Source: Linanthus parryae (taxonomy: Eukaryota; Streptophyta; Magnoliopsida; Ericales; Polemoniaceae). Taken from it: a stretch of DNA of 64,000 nt. Within the stretch, counting starts at the first letter, position 1; each line of letters begins with the position of its first letter. The stretch covers positions 14,778,501 to 14,842,500 of the forward strand of contig JALGPY010000014.1 of the NCBI GenBank assembly GCA_023055425.1. The letters are read 5' to 3'. The notes under the pieces are model-generated. The model saw only the letters and a program-made list of their open reading frames with translations. It made no database searches and had not been told where the DNA came from. Of this stretch, positions 45,533 to 58,776 are shown one piece after another. The translations under genes and the position numbers were made by a program.

Positions 45533-45960
45533 CTTTTGAATTTCAAAAGTAGCAAACAAATAGCAGAAACATTAATGTAATGTTACTAGAAACATTAATG
45601 TAATGTTGCTAGGGTTTTTCCCCCCTCTTTTTTTTAACAAAAGAATCGACATGCCCGTTTTGCCCTTTCCGGGATTTGATGGAATATCTCTGTGCATATC
45701 TAATTATGACATCAGCAATTGATATTCTGCTTGATTTTCGCGCTAATTTCTCGTAAGATAAGCACGCTTTCCTTGGGAAGTCCATCCGAATCATGACCGT
45801 CCGTCATTTATTAGGATACGCAACTGGATCGTCGTAGCCTTTAGTAGGGTAATTGATCGTTACCGCTTTTCAAGGCGTAAGTGATTGACCTTACCCTCTT
45901 TTCGAATTCTGCTGACTCATCTTGGCAACTGAAGAGTCTCCACCAGGTCTATATAAACCC
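45533..45960 (+). promoter_or_regulatory. Second plus-strand promoter region, copy 2
   Basis: TATATAAA at 45950-45957, with flanking AGGT and ACCCTGT arms that partly pair. Upstream it carries AAACATTAATGTAATGTT twice. Collinear with 10303-10740. Confidence 0.55.
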
Positions 45961-45992
45961 TGTCTTTGCCATTTGGGTTCTTCATCCCAAAA

Positions 45993-46445
45993 ATGTGCTT
46001 TGCCGTGAGTCCTTACGACTGCTGGCTTCAACGCTTGTTTTTCGTTGATTCATGGCAACTCCAAGTCATGAGACCTGAGTTTGCGCTTTGTGCCATAGAA
46101 ATAGTTTCCAAGATCCGCTTTATGAGGCTTACTAATCTTTGTAACCTTCATAAAGAAAATGTAGATGATATCTCATGTGTATTCGAAGAATTTTCTTCGT
46201 CTATTATGTTTGCAGGTCATGTTTCCGGCCGCCTCCCGGTGAGGTGCAGCGCCGCAGTGACCTTGCTACCGACTCGTAATGAACGGTGGAATTCTCCTCC
46301 AGCATCCCTGGAGGAGGATTCTTGCCTCTTCGTTCTTGAACTCAGGAGGCTCGCCAATGCCCTTGTCTATCAGGACAAGGAACCCAGTACCAGAGGAATG
46401 ACTGCTTCCCCTGTTTTGCACGACTGCATACGTCGGAACAGGTAG
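45993..46445 (+). CDS. Small plus-strand ORF of unknown function, copy 2
   Basis: 150 codons from MCFAVSPYDCWLQRLFFVDSW to CIRRNR, starting about 36 bp after a TATA box. The equivalent in copy 1 has a one-base insertion near its 3' third. I recognise no domain. Differences between copies are not obviously concentrated at third codon positions, so it may be non-coding. The transcript would run towards the tandem array and the 3' end of pol. Confidence 0.35.
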   Translation: MCFAVSPYDCWLQRLFFVDSWQLQVMRPEFALCAIEIVSKIRFMRLTNLCNLHKENVDDISCVFEEFSSSIMFAGHVSGRLPVRCSAAVTLLPTRNERWNSPPASLEEDSCLFVLELRRLANALVYQDKEPSTRGMTASPVLHDCIRRNR

Positions 46446-47107
46446 TTCCTCTGGTACATATCTTGATCAGACAGGGGTCTTGTCAGATCCTGAGATCTTG
46501 GACGTAGGACCACCCAGACCATTGCCGCCAGGGATGCAGCTAATGGCGAGTTGATCTCTTCGCAGAAGCATCCTACTTGCTACAGATCTTTGGCCGTAGA
46601 TCTGTGCATTGCATAGCCGGTGTTAGGACCGTTAGGTTCATCCTTTTTCAGCTAGGATTCCCTCGATGTGTTACTTAGAGCTTGTAAGTTACTTTTCGAA
46701 TGCATTGTAAGCCATGTTGGCTGCGTAGTTAGATTTGAGCTTTTTCTCTTGTAAGCTGCTATCTAGACAGATAAATTGTAAGTCTTTTCGACTCATAATG
46801 ATAAATGGCTTTTGTATTATCTGCTATCTCGTTACAACAAAATACAATTTCGCATGCGTATCAGCATATTTCGCCTTTTGTAATGCCACATACATACTTC
46901 GCATTTGCTATCTGCCGTATAAAATCGCAGATATGTTATTGGATCGTTCGAGATCGTATTTGCGTAGCTGTGCCATATTTGTAGATGGGCTTGTGATTCA
47001 TCTCCAGATTCAAGTGTAGGTGCTAAGTCATTAGACAGACCTTTTGGAGATCACTTAAGATTATGACAGATTTAAATACGAATTTCTTAAATCACATTCG
47101 TATAACG
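46446..47107. other. Non-coding spacer of Gypsy copy 2
   Basis: No gene; collinear with the copy 1 spacer. Confidence 0.6.
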
Positions 47108-47722
47108 CCGCTATCACATTAGATAGGCTTGAAGAATCATTTAAGATCACGTTCGCATATGCTGCTATCACAATAGATAGGCTTGAAAGATCACTTGATA
47201 CTGCTTTCACATGAACTGCTATCGTGGCAGATAGGCTTAGAAGATCAATTAAGATCATTTTTCGCATGAGCTGCTATCGTGACAGATAGGCTTAGAAGAT
47301 CGATTAAGATCGCATTTGCATAGGTTGCTATCGTAACAGACAGGCTTAGAAGATCGATTAAGATCGCATTTGCATAGGCTGCTATCGTGACAGATAGGCT
47401 TAGAAGATCAATTAAGATCGCATTTGCATAGGTTGCTATCGTGACAGATAGGCTTAGAAGATCTATTAAGATCGCCTTTGCATAGGCTGCTATCGTGGCA
47501 GATAGGCTTAGATGATCAATTAAGATCGCTTTTGCATAGATTGCTATCGTAACAGATAGGCTTAGATGATCAATTAAGATCGCATTTCGCATAGATTGCT
47601 ATCGTAACAGATAGTCTTAGAATATCAGTTAAGATCACATTTCGCATGGGCTGCTATCGTGAGAGATAGGCTTAGAAGATCGGTTAAGATCGCAGTTGCA
47701 TAGATTGCTATTGTGGCGGATA
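47108..47722. repeat. 54-bp tandem repeat array of Gypsy copy 2
   Basis: About 12 units with the core GCTATCGTGACAGATAGGC then TTAGAAGATC and AATTAAGATCGC. The 54-bp period gives a repeated 18-residue minus-strand frame, which is a by-product. Fewer units than copy 1 and a one-base shorter period show that the arrays evolved separately. Confidence 0.9.
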
Positions 47723-47783
47723 GCCCATTGTTAACAGTAATAACAAACTAAATAAAGCAACATTAATAGCTAGAAATATGAAA

Positions 47784-47861
47784 TTCTCATTTGGGAGAAT
47801 CCTTTTATTATAATGCTCTCGTATGGGAGAGATAAGCTTACAATTCTCTCATTTGGGAGAG
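47784..47861 (-). other. Three small hairpins after pol, copy 2
   Basis: TTCTCATTTGGGAGAA, CTCTCGTATGGGAGAG and CTCTCATTTGGGAGAG, at the same spacing as in copy 1. Confidence 0.55.
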
Positions 47862-47930
47862 AAGATTGTGTGAATCATAGCCATACGATACATGAGGCAA
47901 CGTTATAATCAACGCATAAAATGAGAGAAG

Positions 47931-50900
47931 TCAGGGATAGTACTTCTTAATCCAGCGCATGTTGACTGAGCTTGGTGTTGAGGTCGTTCCGTGCAACCTC
48001 CGTATGCTGCAGTAACCACCGTCGAAGACTTCTGTGACTTCGAAGGGTCCTTCCCAATTAGCTGCGAACTTTGGGTGAGCCGCTTCTCGCATGCAATGAT
48101 CAGATGCGCGCAGGACCAAATCTCCAACTGCGAAATCTCTTCGCTGGACCGTCTTATTGTAAGCACGAGCGATCCTCTCTTGATACCGCTTGTTTGTCCT
48201 TTTAGCTTGCTCTCGCTTTTCTTCTAGCAAGACCAAGTCATGATCGCGTTGATTGTCGTACAATGCATGGAAAGCCAATCTCGCCGAATTGACCCTCACC
48301 TCTGCAGGTACCACGGCCTCGGCTCCATAGCATAGGAGGAACGGTGAGACCCCCGTGGGTGTCCTTGGAGAAGTCCGGTAAGCCCACAGGGCTATGTTTA
48401 AAGAATCAGCCCACTTCTTGTGGTCATCTGCGACCATCTTGCTCAAAATCCTCAACAGCGTTTTGTTGGTCGCTTCGGCTTGCCCGTTCCCCTCCGGGTA
48501 GTAGGGGGTGGCACATATTTGCCTGATATTGTACTCTGCTAGCTTTGCAGCCACCTGGCGATTAACAAAAGGAGTACCATTATCCGAAAGGACGGTGTTG
48601 GGAATTCCGAACCTGCATATAATGTTTTCTTGGATGAAATTGACCACAGCTAGCGCATTTGCCGTCTTTAATGGTATGGCCTCCACCCATTTGGTGAACA
48701 GCTCAGTTGCGGTGAGAATAAAATGATTCCCGTGCGAAGTTGGCCGGATGGGACCAATGAAATCCAGCGCCCATGTGTGAAATGGCCATGGCGTTCCCAA
48801 TGCATGTAGGTCCGCAGCAGGAGCATTCACTAGGTTTCCTTTGAACTGACACTCTTGGCAGCGTCGTACTTTGGTGCGGCAATCGGCCTCCATCGTGGGC
48901 CAGAAATATCCGATTGAGAGGAGCTGCCTGCATAGTTTCGCACCTCCTTGGTGTTCTACCTGATGGGAAAGGTCCATGACTTCTTGTGCTTCCCTGCCGT
49001 CCAGACATCGCAGCAAGTTGCCCTCATGACCTCTTCTCCAAAGCAAGTTCTCTTGCACCACACATCGAGACGCTTTCCTTTTCAGCTTCTCCGCTTCTTT
49101 TCTCGATTCAGGTACGATGCCCTGGGTGAGGAAATCGAAGAGTGGTTTCCTCCAATCCGCATCATCGTCGGTTAGAGCGATGAGTAAAGAATCTTTAATC
49201 AGTGCACAACTCTCACACTTCCCTTGTATCAGGGCAGCGACTGTTGACATATCCGGCCAATGAATGCCATATCTCTGAGCCTTCCGATAGATTGACACCT
49301 CGCTTTCTCCGCAAGCATGTCGGTGAATCTTCTCCAGCAGCAATTGTCCCTCTTGCTCGGAAACACATCGCATGAGTATTCCGCCAGGGCCTTTGTAGTA
49401 AAGGGTGTTGTCATGTATGCAATACCCCTTTGCGAGTGCCCAGCTTTCGCTGCTTGTGCCTTCTGCAATAGCTCGCAAAATTGTTTTTCTCCAGTCCGTA
49501 TCATCCATGTGTTCATCGTCGCCCGCGTCTTCTGTCAACGCCGACGATGTTCGCACCTCAATGGAGATCCTTGCGGGACATTTGTCTGTACTAACCTTGG
49601 ACCCTAAGGTGGCCAAAGCATCTGCATGTATGTTGTCTGCTCGGGGTTTGTGCTCGTACCTCACATCGCAGAATTGCTACACTAGCTTTTGTACTAGAGT
49701 GCGGTAGGACAGAAGGTTAATCTCCTTCAAACCGTACTCGCCCGAGGCTTGCTTGACGATCAACTTGGAGTCTCCCATGACCGTCAGGTTGCTTACTTCC
49801 AAAGCCTTTGCTGCACGCAGCCCCGCTATGAGGGCTTCATATTCTGCCTCGTTGTTGGTGACTGCGAAGTCGAGTTTTGCGGACATCTGTATGACCTCCC
49901 CATCTGGCTTGGTCAAGACTATCCCAATGCCTCCGCATTTCCTTGTTGACGACCCGTCGAAATGGAGCGTCCAATAAGGTACATCGATTGCATAGATTTC
50001 GGGTCCCTCTAGTTCTTCTTCGATCACGGGCTCATGACTATTGTCAGGGAATTGTGCCAACAAATCCGCTACCGCCTGCGACTTGATCGCTCGCGGTCGC
50101 ACACATGTGATATCGTATTGAGAGATGGTCATGTACCATTTCGCCAATCTTCCTCCAGGAGTAGTGTGAGTTAACAGATATCGTATGGGATCACTTTTTG
50201 TAACCACCACCACTTTGTGCGACGCAAAGTAGTGTCTCAACTTCTCTATTATGAAGAATAAAGCAAGGCAATGACGCTCGATGTCTGTGTACCTTGATTC
50301 TGCGGGCTGCACAATGCGAGAGATGTAATAGATGGGCCTTTCCTGACCTTCGTACTCCTGAGCCAAAAGCGCTCCTATGGATTTCCTGGTTGACGTCAGA
50401 TACAGTAAAGCGGTGACCCCAGCTGAGGTGCGATCATTACTTTTGAAGATGTCAGCAGTTCTTTCAGCTTCCCGAACGCAGCTTCGTGCTCCGGGGTCCA
50501 GTCATATGCGGCATCTTTCTTGAGGAGATTACTGAAGCAGAAAGTAATCTCGGCAATCGCAGGGATGAATCTTCGCAGATATGATAGTTTCCCCAAGAAT
50601 GTTTTCAAGGCACTCTGGTCGTACGGTGGGGTCATGCTGACGATAGCTGAAACCTTTGCAGGGTCAGGCTCTATTCCTTGGCGATGTACCACGCATCCCA
50701 AGAATTTTCCCGATGTTACCCCGAATGCGCATTTCATAGGGTTCATCTTCAGCTGAAAGCGTCTGCATCTGTTGAACACTTTCCGCAAATCTGCCAGGTG
50801 GTCTGCCTCCTGCTTGGATTTAACCACGAGGTCATCCACGTAAAACTCCACTTCCTTGTGCATCATGTCGTGGAATAGGGCCATCATGGCCCGCTGGTAG

Positions 50901-51655
50901 GTTGCACCCGCGTTTTTGAGACCAAAGGGCATCACCGTGTAGTTGAACACTCCCACTGGGGTGATGAAGGCAGTCTTTCGTTCATCTTCGGGGTCCATCT
51001 TGATTTGGTTGTACCCGCTGAAGCCGTCCATGAAACTGAACATGCGATGTCCCGCTGTCGAATCGATTAGCAAATCGATGTTTGGGAGCGGAAAATCGTC
51101 CTTGGGGCAGAAACGATTGAGATCTCGGAAGTCCACGCAGATGCGGAGCTGTCCGTTCTTCTTTACCACTGGCACAATGTTGGCCAGCCATGTTGGATGA
51201 TGATTCGGCTCTATAAACTTGGCATCCAGGAGTTTGACGATCTCCTGTTTGATCTTCACATTAAGCTCCGGCCTGAAGCTTCTTGTGCTCTGCTTTATCG
51301 GTTTAGAACCCGGGATGATGTCTAAACGATGCATAGTGATGCTAGTGTCCAGTCCGGGCACCTCATCATACTCCCATGCGAATACGTCTCTGTACTCAGT
51401 TAGGAGCTGTAGCAGTCCTTTCTCTTCCTCGCTTGTGAGGTCCGCACTTAGAAAGACTGGCCTCTTCTTTTCCTCGTTCGGGCTGAGGAACACTTCCTTT
51501 AGCTCTTGCTTCTGTGGTCTGGGTCTGTCTTCCATGCATTCGGGTGCTTCTTTGAGCTTCTCATCTAGAGTGCTCTGCATTGGCCTTTCTGTGAGCGCAA
51601 TCTGCTCGATTTGGTTGATTTGCCCAGGGATATCCCCATGCCCGTGTGAGGACAT
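47931..51655 (-). pseudogene. Pol polyprotein, copy 2, disabled
   Basis: Same domain order as copy 1. Reverse transcriptase is complete (YVDD present). A one-base deletion near 50405 ends the first frame at the start of RNase H (at 50396). The frame resumes at 50366 (QEYEGQERPIYY) and reaches a TAG at 49677-49679 in the archaeal-type RNase H. The remainder (49664-47931) has both integrase N-terminal modules, the DDE core and MRWIKKYYP. It lies 12 bases after the gag-pro stop, in frame. Confidence 0.92.
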
Positions 51656-51667
51656 CCCCGCACACCT

Positions 51668-54280
51668 TCATATGCGATAGCACTTCTTTCCATTGGCGTA
51701 GAAGCACTCTATCTCCTTGCCCTTAGGGTCGTGCTTTGCTATTCTCTTCAAAGTGTACACGTTCTTTCGCTGGTAAGCGATTCGCGGCGCCTCTTCGCGT
51801 GTGGGCGGCTTTTCCTTGGCATCCTCCCTTGTCACCATCACTCCCGCAGGTGACTGATCCTTGATATCTTCCCAAAGAGGTAAAGGAGTGGGGTTGAACA
51901 GCCCCGGTGTTTGCTCGTCCTCCATCTCGGTGAACCACACCGCTTCGCTGAGATGTGCTTCATCCATGTTGAACGGATTCGTTGAAGCTGGTATCTCGAC
52001 TATTCTGTCGTTCCAGATGGCTTTCATGACTTGGTGAGCTGTTGAGGGGACCGCGTCAAAGCGATGAATCCAGGCTCGACCTATGATCATGTGATACGTA
52101 GTGTTCGCATCTATGACATAGAACTTTGCTGAGCACTTGATTTTACCGATCTGCACGCCCAGGCGGATCCATCCGATCGTCATTCTAGAGTCGCTTCCAA
52201 ATCCCATCAGCGGAGATGGACGCCTGACAATTTTATGCTCGGGGATCCCTGCTAGCTTCAGCGTGTGGAGTGAAACGACGTTGACCGCTGCTCCTCCATC
52301 GACGAATGCTCGTTTGAATTCGACGCCATTAATGATGGCCGTCACGTACAGAGGCCTCTGGTGAGTCGCATCTGTCTTTTTGTCGCTGGCAGAAAAGGTC
52401 ATAATCTTTTTTGTAGAGCGAGACGCCCTAACGACTTTCCCGTTGGAGACTACAAGATTCTCCTCGTAGTCCTCTGCTATCCTCAAGATTGCTTTCGTCA
52501 TTTCTGTCTGGCACTTCTCGGAGAAGTTCATCTCGTCGAAGAATCTGCTAAAGCCGTGCGACCCCTTCATCCGATCGGCACGTTCATCCTCTGTATCTAC
52601 ACTGTAGTCCTCGTCATCATGGACTTCGGCAATGATGGGTAGACCATCTTCTGCGACTTCTTCCAGGTCCACAATCGAGATCATGGCGACCTCTTTGCCT
52701 TTTGAGTCTGGCTCCGCATGGGCAGGAAGTGGATTGTTGCGCACATCCTTCCTGTGATCGCTGACGATCAGCTCGCCATTCTTCATCTTCTGATTGAATA
52801 CAATCCTGAGATTCTTACATTCCGCTGTGGGATGCATGACCTTGCCGTGGTACTCACACCACTTCGGGTCCCTCACCATTTCCTTGGAGGGTATCTTCTC
52901 GAGCGGCGGTAGGACACCGTCCTTGCGCCACTGCCTGCAGAGGTCGCTTGCCTCCTCCACCGAACATGGCAGAGGTGGTACGTCGAAGTTCACAACTTTC
53001 GCTTGCTTCTGGGGTGAAACTGTATTGACCTCAGCTTCGCGTCCCCTCTTGTAACTGAATCTCCCGATCTTGTAGGTGGTGCCGCTCGAAGATCGCTCCG
53101 GTGCGTTCTTCTTTTTCTGCCTCTCAACTATAGGCTCGATGTTCTTCGTGCATTCGATTAGCTTTGAAAACGTAGGTGTTTGCAAATTGATGAGCATACC
53201 TTTGTATTCGTCTCGCATGCACTGCAGGCATATCTCTACAAGCCGACTTTCGAGCATTGGATCTTTGCATTCCAATGACTTCGCCCTGAACTTCTTGATG
53301 AAAGTTATCCCATCCTCCTCGCGCTTCTGATACATCCGCGAGAGGTGGATCATCGTCACCTTTTCTTCCATCTGGAAGAACTTGGTATAGAACTTCTGGA
53401 CCATGTCGTCTCAAGTCTTCACGGATCCAGCTTCCAACGTTCGATACCACTTGTACGCTACGTTTCCCAAGGATTTTGGGAACTCTCGCATCAGTAATTT
53501 GGAATCGGCTCCGTATGGTCCCATGACATCAATGAAACGCATGACATGCTCATGAGCGTTCCCATTGACATCCTCGAACTTATCCCATTTAGGAGACTTA
53601 TACCCCACCGGGTTAGGCATAAGATAGATCTCCCGCGGGATGGGTGGATCGTTGTCTAGCTTCGGGATGATGGTATCCGCGAATGATTGGTGAGCCAGAA
53701 TAGTGTCCATGCGCTTCTGCAGAGACGTCATACATTCTGGAATGCTTCCCTCGGTAACAGGAGGAGGGGTTGCCGCAGGCGGAGGCGACACGTATGCCGC
53801 CGCAGGATTGGGGACATATTGGCTGTTCGCATTGCCCCAGACCGCCGTTGGCGGAGGCAAGGGATACTGCGAAGCCGGATTAGAAGCCAAAGCCGGAGGC
53901 TGAGGAGTATGAGTAGTGAGAGGCAACATCTGAGCTGTTGACCCCTGAACTGAAGGCAGCTGCGTAGTCGCCGGCGGAGTCTGCAGATTAGGGTTGGGAG
54001 GTGTGGTCGACACTCCCAGTCCTGAAGCGGTAGGGGCTCCTCCTCCTTGAGAGACGGCAGTGGCTGGTGAAGGGTTCGGTGCAAGGGTGCCCAGAACGGC
54101 CAGGATCCGTTCTAGCTGTGCAGACTGAGCTTTGAGAGCTTTCGCCTGACCTTGGACGGTGGCGTCCGAGGATTCTAGCGTCGGTGCCTCGTCGGGGGTC
54201 GCAGGAGTACGGCGGGTCTCCTCTCCTGAGGCAGTTTCGGTGGAAGGCGATCTGTTGCTAACATCATCCTCCTGAGACAT
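51668..54280 (-). pseudogene. Gag-protease polyprotein, copy 2, with nonsense mutation
   Basis: Starts MSQEDDVSNRSP at 54280 and aligns with copy 1 throughout. A TGA at 53411-53413 replaces the Trp codon at residue 290 of copy 1, inside the gag domain. The frame is otherwise open to 51668, including the zinc motif (CEYHGK, HPTAEC) and the protease VDGGAAVNV. Confidence 0.92.
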
Positions 54281-54300
54281 GGTTGCTTTTGTTGGTAAGT

Positions 54301-54317
54301 TCACGTCGGGTTCACCA
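54301..54317 (-). other. Primer-binding site of Gypsy copy 2
   Basis: Minus-strand TGGTGAACCCGACGTGA, three bases after the LTR, as in copy 1. Confidence 0.75.
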
Positions 54318-54320
54318 AAA

Positions 54321-54948
54321 TGTGCACAAGAGATTCCGGCGAGGAGACCTCCGTGTACACCGTATGTAGAGGATCAGAGATGGCACAGGAAGAGTTGGGT
54401 TGTGTGTAGGGAGAGAGTAAGGCAGTAGTAATGTCTGAGAGAGAGACAGAGGTTTGGCAGAGCTTCCGCGTATGGCTAGTGTGTCCCCTTTTGTATGGAA
54501 AGGTTAACGTCCTATATATAACGGAGAATGTGACCGTTGCAGTGTGGTTAATGCGCCCATCAATGGCGGCTTAATTAGCTTAACCGCAACGCCACGTTCG
54601 TCCGCCTATATAGGGACCGTTACAACACGTTATGCGCGAATACCGGAACCGTTACGAGGTCGACCGGGTTTGACCGGATTGACCGGGTTTATGGAGCTCG
54701 TGCCATAAATCTCTCAAAAGCAGTTACTAAAGGTCGCGCGCGGGCTTGGCTCGCACGCGACAGGACTTACTCTAGCCTCCAAACCACTAAGTCCCTACAA
54801 GTCCCGTGCAGTGGTATGCGAGGGCTCTGTCTCGCAGCCCCCACATGGATCAGCGCGGCTGGTGATCCAGTGTGTGTGGAGCACAATATGGTGTGCTGGA
54901 TGGTTGCCACGTGGCCAAGATCTGCTAGCTCAGAAAGCACTATCTACA
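54321..54948 (-). repeat. 5' LTR of Gypsy copy 2
   Basis: 628 bp, partner of 39846-40473, followed by ACTGT. It supplies the promoter for the minus-strand gag-pol transcript. Confidence 0.95.
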
Positions 54949-54953
54949 ACTGT

Positions 54954-57900
54954 TAATGAGCTCTCTGCATTATTGTTATCTGAGGATCTACATATTCATC
55001 CTCCTCATTCTTCTGCTGGCACATCCACTTCCTTGATGAATCTACCAGATACCTTCTCTCAAGCTTCTGAGCTTCATACTGCCTATGCTGCATTTAGGCC
55101 TCCTAATAATCGTGGTAGAGGTTTCTCACCAAGAGGAGGCAGATATAACAATGGTAGACATTCATTTGGAAGAACACCAGGAAGAATGCAGTCATCATCT
55201 CAGAGTTTTGGCAGAAACAACAATTGGAGACCTACTTCTGGGAACTCTTTTGATCAGCATTGTCAAATTTGTGACAGATCTAGGCATACAGCTCTTGATT
55301 GCTGGTATAGAGCTGATTTCACAAATTATCAGGGTACCAAGACTAATACAAGAGTAGCTCCTACATACACACAGAATCAGTATCAAGCTCATTACAATGC
55401 TGCACCCTACAATGTCACTCCAGATCATCAACTGTCAGAATCCAACTTCAATAGAGGTTCTCTTCCTACAGATAACATCAACTTTCAGCCACATGCCTAC
55501 CTATCTCATCATGATCCACAACTTCATAATTATGGTGAGTTCTGGTTATTTGACACAGGAGCTAATGCTCATGTCACTAATAATGGTACTATTCTGCATA
55601 CAGCCACTCCTTACTCTGGTAGTCATGGAGTCACAGTGGGTAATGGATCTCATCTACCTATCACTCATCTTGGAGATGGTCTTCTTCCAACCCCTTGTGG
55701 TAATTTCCAACTTCAAAACATATTTCTTGTGCCTAGAATTACTTCTAATCTTCTTTCAGTGTCTAAATTCACTCATGATAATAATTGTGCCATTACTTTC
55801 TCTCCTAAGGAGTTTCAAATAAAGGATTTGAAGTCTCACCATGTCATTTACCAGGGCCATTGTAAGAATGGTCTATATGCTCTTCCTACATCCATGGTTA
55901 GTACTTCTCAAAGTTCTAATCACTCTATCTCTCACAATGTCTTGAGTTCACCTCCTAACCCTAGTTCTTACATTGTTTCAGCTGCTGTATCTCCTATCTC
56001 TCATGCATCTCTTTGGCAACAGAGACTTGGACATCCATCAGCTGCAGTGTTGCATCATCTCAGAACTTGTTTACAGTTTACTCAATCTTCTTATTTGTGT
56101 ACTCCTTGTGAACTAGCTAAGGCTCATAAACTTCCATTTTCTGTATCTACTTCTACTGTTAAAACTCTTTTGATCTTGTTCACTCTGACATCTGGGGTCC
56201 TTCCCCAGTTGAATCATGTTCTAAGTACAAATACTACATTCTTTTCATAGATGATCATACAAGATTTTGTTGGCTTTATCCCCTATTAACTAAAGATCAA
56301 GATTATCATGCTTATAAGCATTTCACTGCATATGTTCATACTCATTTTAACACTTCTATCAAGACATTCAGAACTGATAATGGATCTGAATTTCTTAATA
56401 CTACTTTTGGTGCTTATCTCCAAACTCAGGGCACTACTCATCAAACCTCTTGTCCTCACACCCCCCAACAAAATGGGAGAGTGGAAAGAAGACATAGGCA
56501 CCTTATTGAAACAGCTCTTGCCTTATTATTCCATGCATCTATGCCAATGAAATACTGGTTAGAAGCTGTAGTTACAGCCAACTTCCTTATTAATAGACTT
56601 CCTAAGCCTACACTAAACCATGTGTCCTCTTTCCAGAAATTATTTCACAAAACCCCCTCCTACAGTGAGCTTAAAGTGTTTGGCTGTTTATGTTTTCCAT
56701 GGTTGAGACCATATACTAAACACAAACTCCAACCAAGGTCTACACCTTGTGTTTTTTTGGGGTATTGTCCTAATACCAAAGGGTACAAATGTCTAGACAC
56801 CACTACCTCTACTGTCTATATCTCAAGACATGTTAGGTTTCATGAAACCATTTTTCCATTTTCCACTATTTCCAATTCAACCCCTCCTAGTTTGAAGAAT
56901 TCCTCTTATGTCTCATCTTGGTTGCAGTTTCCACCTCTATTTTCCACACACACACCTTCTACCTCATCTCCTATTTCTTCAATCTCCAATTCAGCTACCC
57001 CCATTCCATCTTCTCCATCAAACACTCACTTACCCTCCCCAGCTTTGTCTACTCAATCTTCTTCTTTTTCTCCACCATCTCCTACTCCAGCTCCCCCTGT
57101 TCACTCTATGACTACTAGATCTCAAAAAGGTATCTACAAACCTAATCCCAGATATGTCACACAAGTGTGTACTACTTCTTCTGATACTGTCACAGAACCC
57201 ACCACTGTAGCTGAAGCTCTCATTCATCCTTCTTGGAAACAAGCCATGCATGAAGAATATGCAGCTTTACAACAACAGCAAACATGGACTTTGGTTCCTC
57301 TTCCTCCTAACAGACAAGCTATTGGATGTAAGTGGGTGTTCAAACTTAAAAAGAATGCAGATGGTACTATTGCCAGATACAAAGCCAGATTAGTGGCCAA
57401 GGGGTTTCACCAGCAGTATGGGATTGATTATTCAGAAACTTTTAGTCCAGTTATCAGACAACAAACAGTGAGAATTGTTCTTACACTTGCTCTCTCTCAC
57501 AATTGGCCTATTAAACAGCTGGATGTGAGTAATGCCTTCTTGCATGGCACTCATGAAGAAGAAGTCTACATGCATCAGCCACCAGGCTTTGAGGATGATT
57601 CCAATCTGGTGTGTAAATTGCATAAGTCTCTCTATGGCCTAAAGCAAGCACCAAGAGCTTGGTACACCATGATTTCTAAATGCCTCCTAGCAGCTGGATT
57701 TAAAATGAGCAAAGCAGACACTTCCTTGTTTGTGCTTCATAAGAAGACTCAGACTACTATAGTCTTGGTTTATGTAGATGATATCCTCATAACTGGGAGT
57801 AATGCCACCTACATTCAGTCCCTGATCAGCTATCTAAGTACTCACTTTGCTGTCAAAGACTTAGGACTTCTGTCCTATTTTCTGGGAATTCAAGTTAGTA

Positions 57901-58739
57901 CTACTGCTCAGGGATTTCATCTCCAACAATCCAAATATGCTGCTGATATACTAGCTAAAGCTGGCATGACCAATTGTAAACCATGTGATTCACCCCTTGC
58001 TACAAAACACACCTACACCCCAGCAGAAACATCACCTTTTCCACATACCACTCTGTACAGAAGTTTGGTTGGAGCCCTTCAATATCTCACTGTCACAAGA
58101 CCTGATATTCAATTTGCTGTGAATAAGGTGTGTCAGCAGCTGCATCAACCCAGACAGTGTGATTTTATGAATGTCAAGAGGATTCTCAGGTATATAAAAG
58201 GTACTATCACTTATGGGGTTCAGTTCCAACCCTGCTCCATCTTCTCCTTGACTGCATTTGCAGATGCTGACTGGGCAGGAGATCCAGAAGATAGAAGGAG
58301 CACTTCAGGGTTTTGTATCTTTCTTGGCTCTAATCTAATCTCATGGAGTTCCAAGAAACAACACACTGTCTCCAGAAGTTCTACAGAAGCAGAATACAGG
58401 GCAATGGCTTCTACTTCAGCTGAGCTCAAATGGTTGAGCTACCTTCTTCATGATCTTGGCATAAAAGCTCAGCCACCCATTCTTCTGTGTGACAATATTT
58501 CTGCTCTTCTGCTTACCTCCAATCATGTGTTTCATGCCAGGAGTAAGCACATTGAAATTGACTACCACTTTGTTAGAGAACAAGTAGCAGCTCAGAAACT
58601 GAAAGTTGGTCATGTCTCATGTCAGCATCAACTTGCTGACATTTTCACCAAAGCTTTGCCTATCCACACTTTTCAGAAAGTGTTACCACATCTGAACATG
58701 AGAGCTCATCAGTCTCTTCAAAAATTTCAGAATCACTAG
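54954..58739 (+). pseudogene. Copia gag end, protease, integrase, reverse transcriptase and RNase H
   Basis: Continues gag in frame (VNELSALLLSED). A zinc knuckle CQICDRSRHTALDC lies at 55261-55302, protease DTGANAH at 55552, and the pre-integrase zinc region (HASLWQQRLGHPS, LCTPCELAKAHK) near 56000-56130. A one-base shift near 56160 changes the frame; integrase motifs FRTDNGSEF and PQQNGRVERRHRHL follow. The reverse transcriptase of the RVT_2 type starts near 57225, with GCKWVFKLK, LDVSNAFLHG and YVDD at 57771-57782. RNase H ends with STEAEYRAMAS and ADIFTKAL. The frame from 56169 to 58739 is unbroken. Confidence 0.93.
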
Positions 58740-58760
58740 TTTGGTAGTTCAATACCTAGT

Positions 58761-58776
58761 TGGAATTGAGGGACAG
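58761..58776 (+). other. Copia polypurine tract
   Basis: TGGAATTGAGGGACAG, purine-rich, immediately before the 3' LTR. Confidence 0.7.

Larger units (their letters stand above)
39846..54948 (-). mobile_element. Tat-lineage Ty3/Gypsy retrotransposon, copy 2
   Basis: 15,103 bp with 628-bp LTRs and duplication ACTGT (39841-39845, 54949-54953). Same family and layout as copy 1: gag-pro and pol on the minus strand, antisense PMD gene, second plus-strand unit, tandem array, triple hairpin. Gag has one stop; pol has one frameshift and one stop. By eye the LTRs differ at about nine positions, so this copy appears older than copy 1. Confidence 0.93.

Noticed and set aside
47245..47592. Minus-strand repetitive protein with an 18-residue period
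   Set aside because: A consequence of the 54-bp tandem array; copy 1, with a 55-bp period, lacks it.
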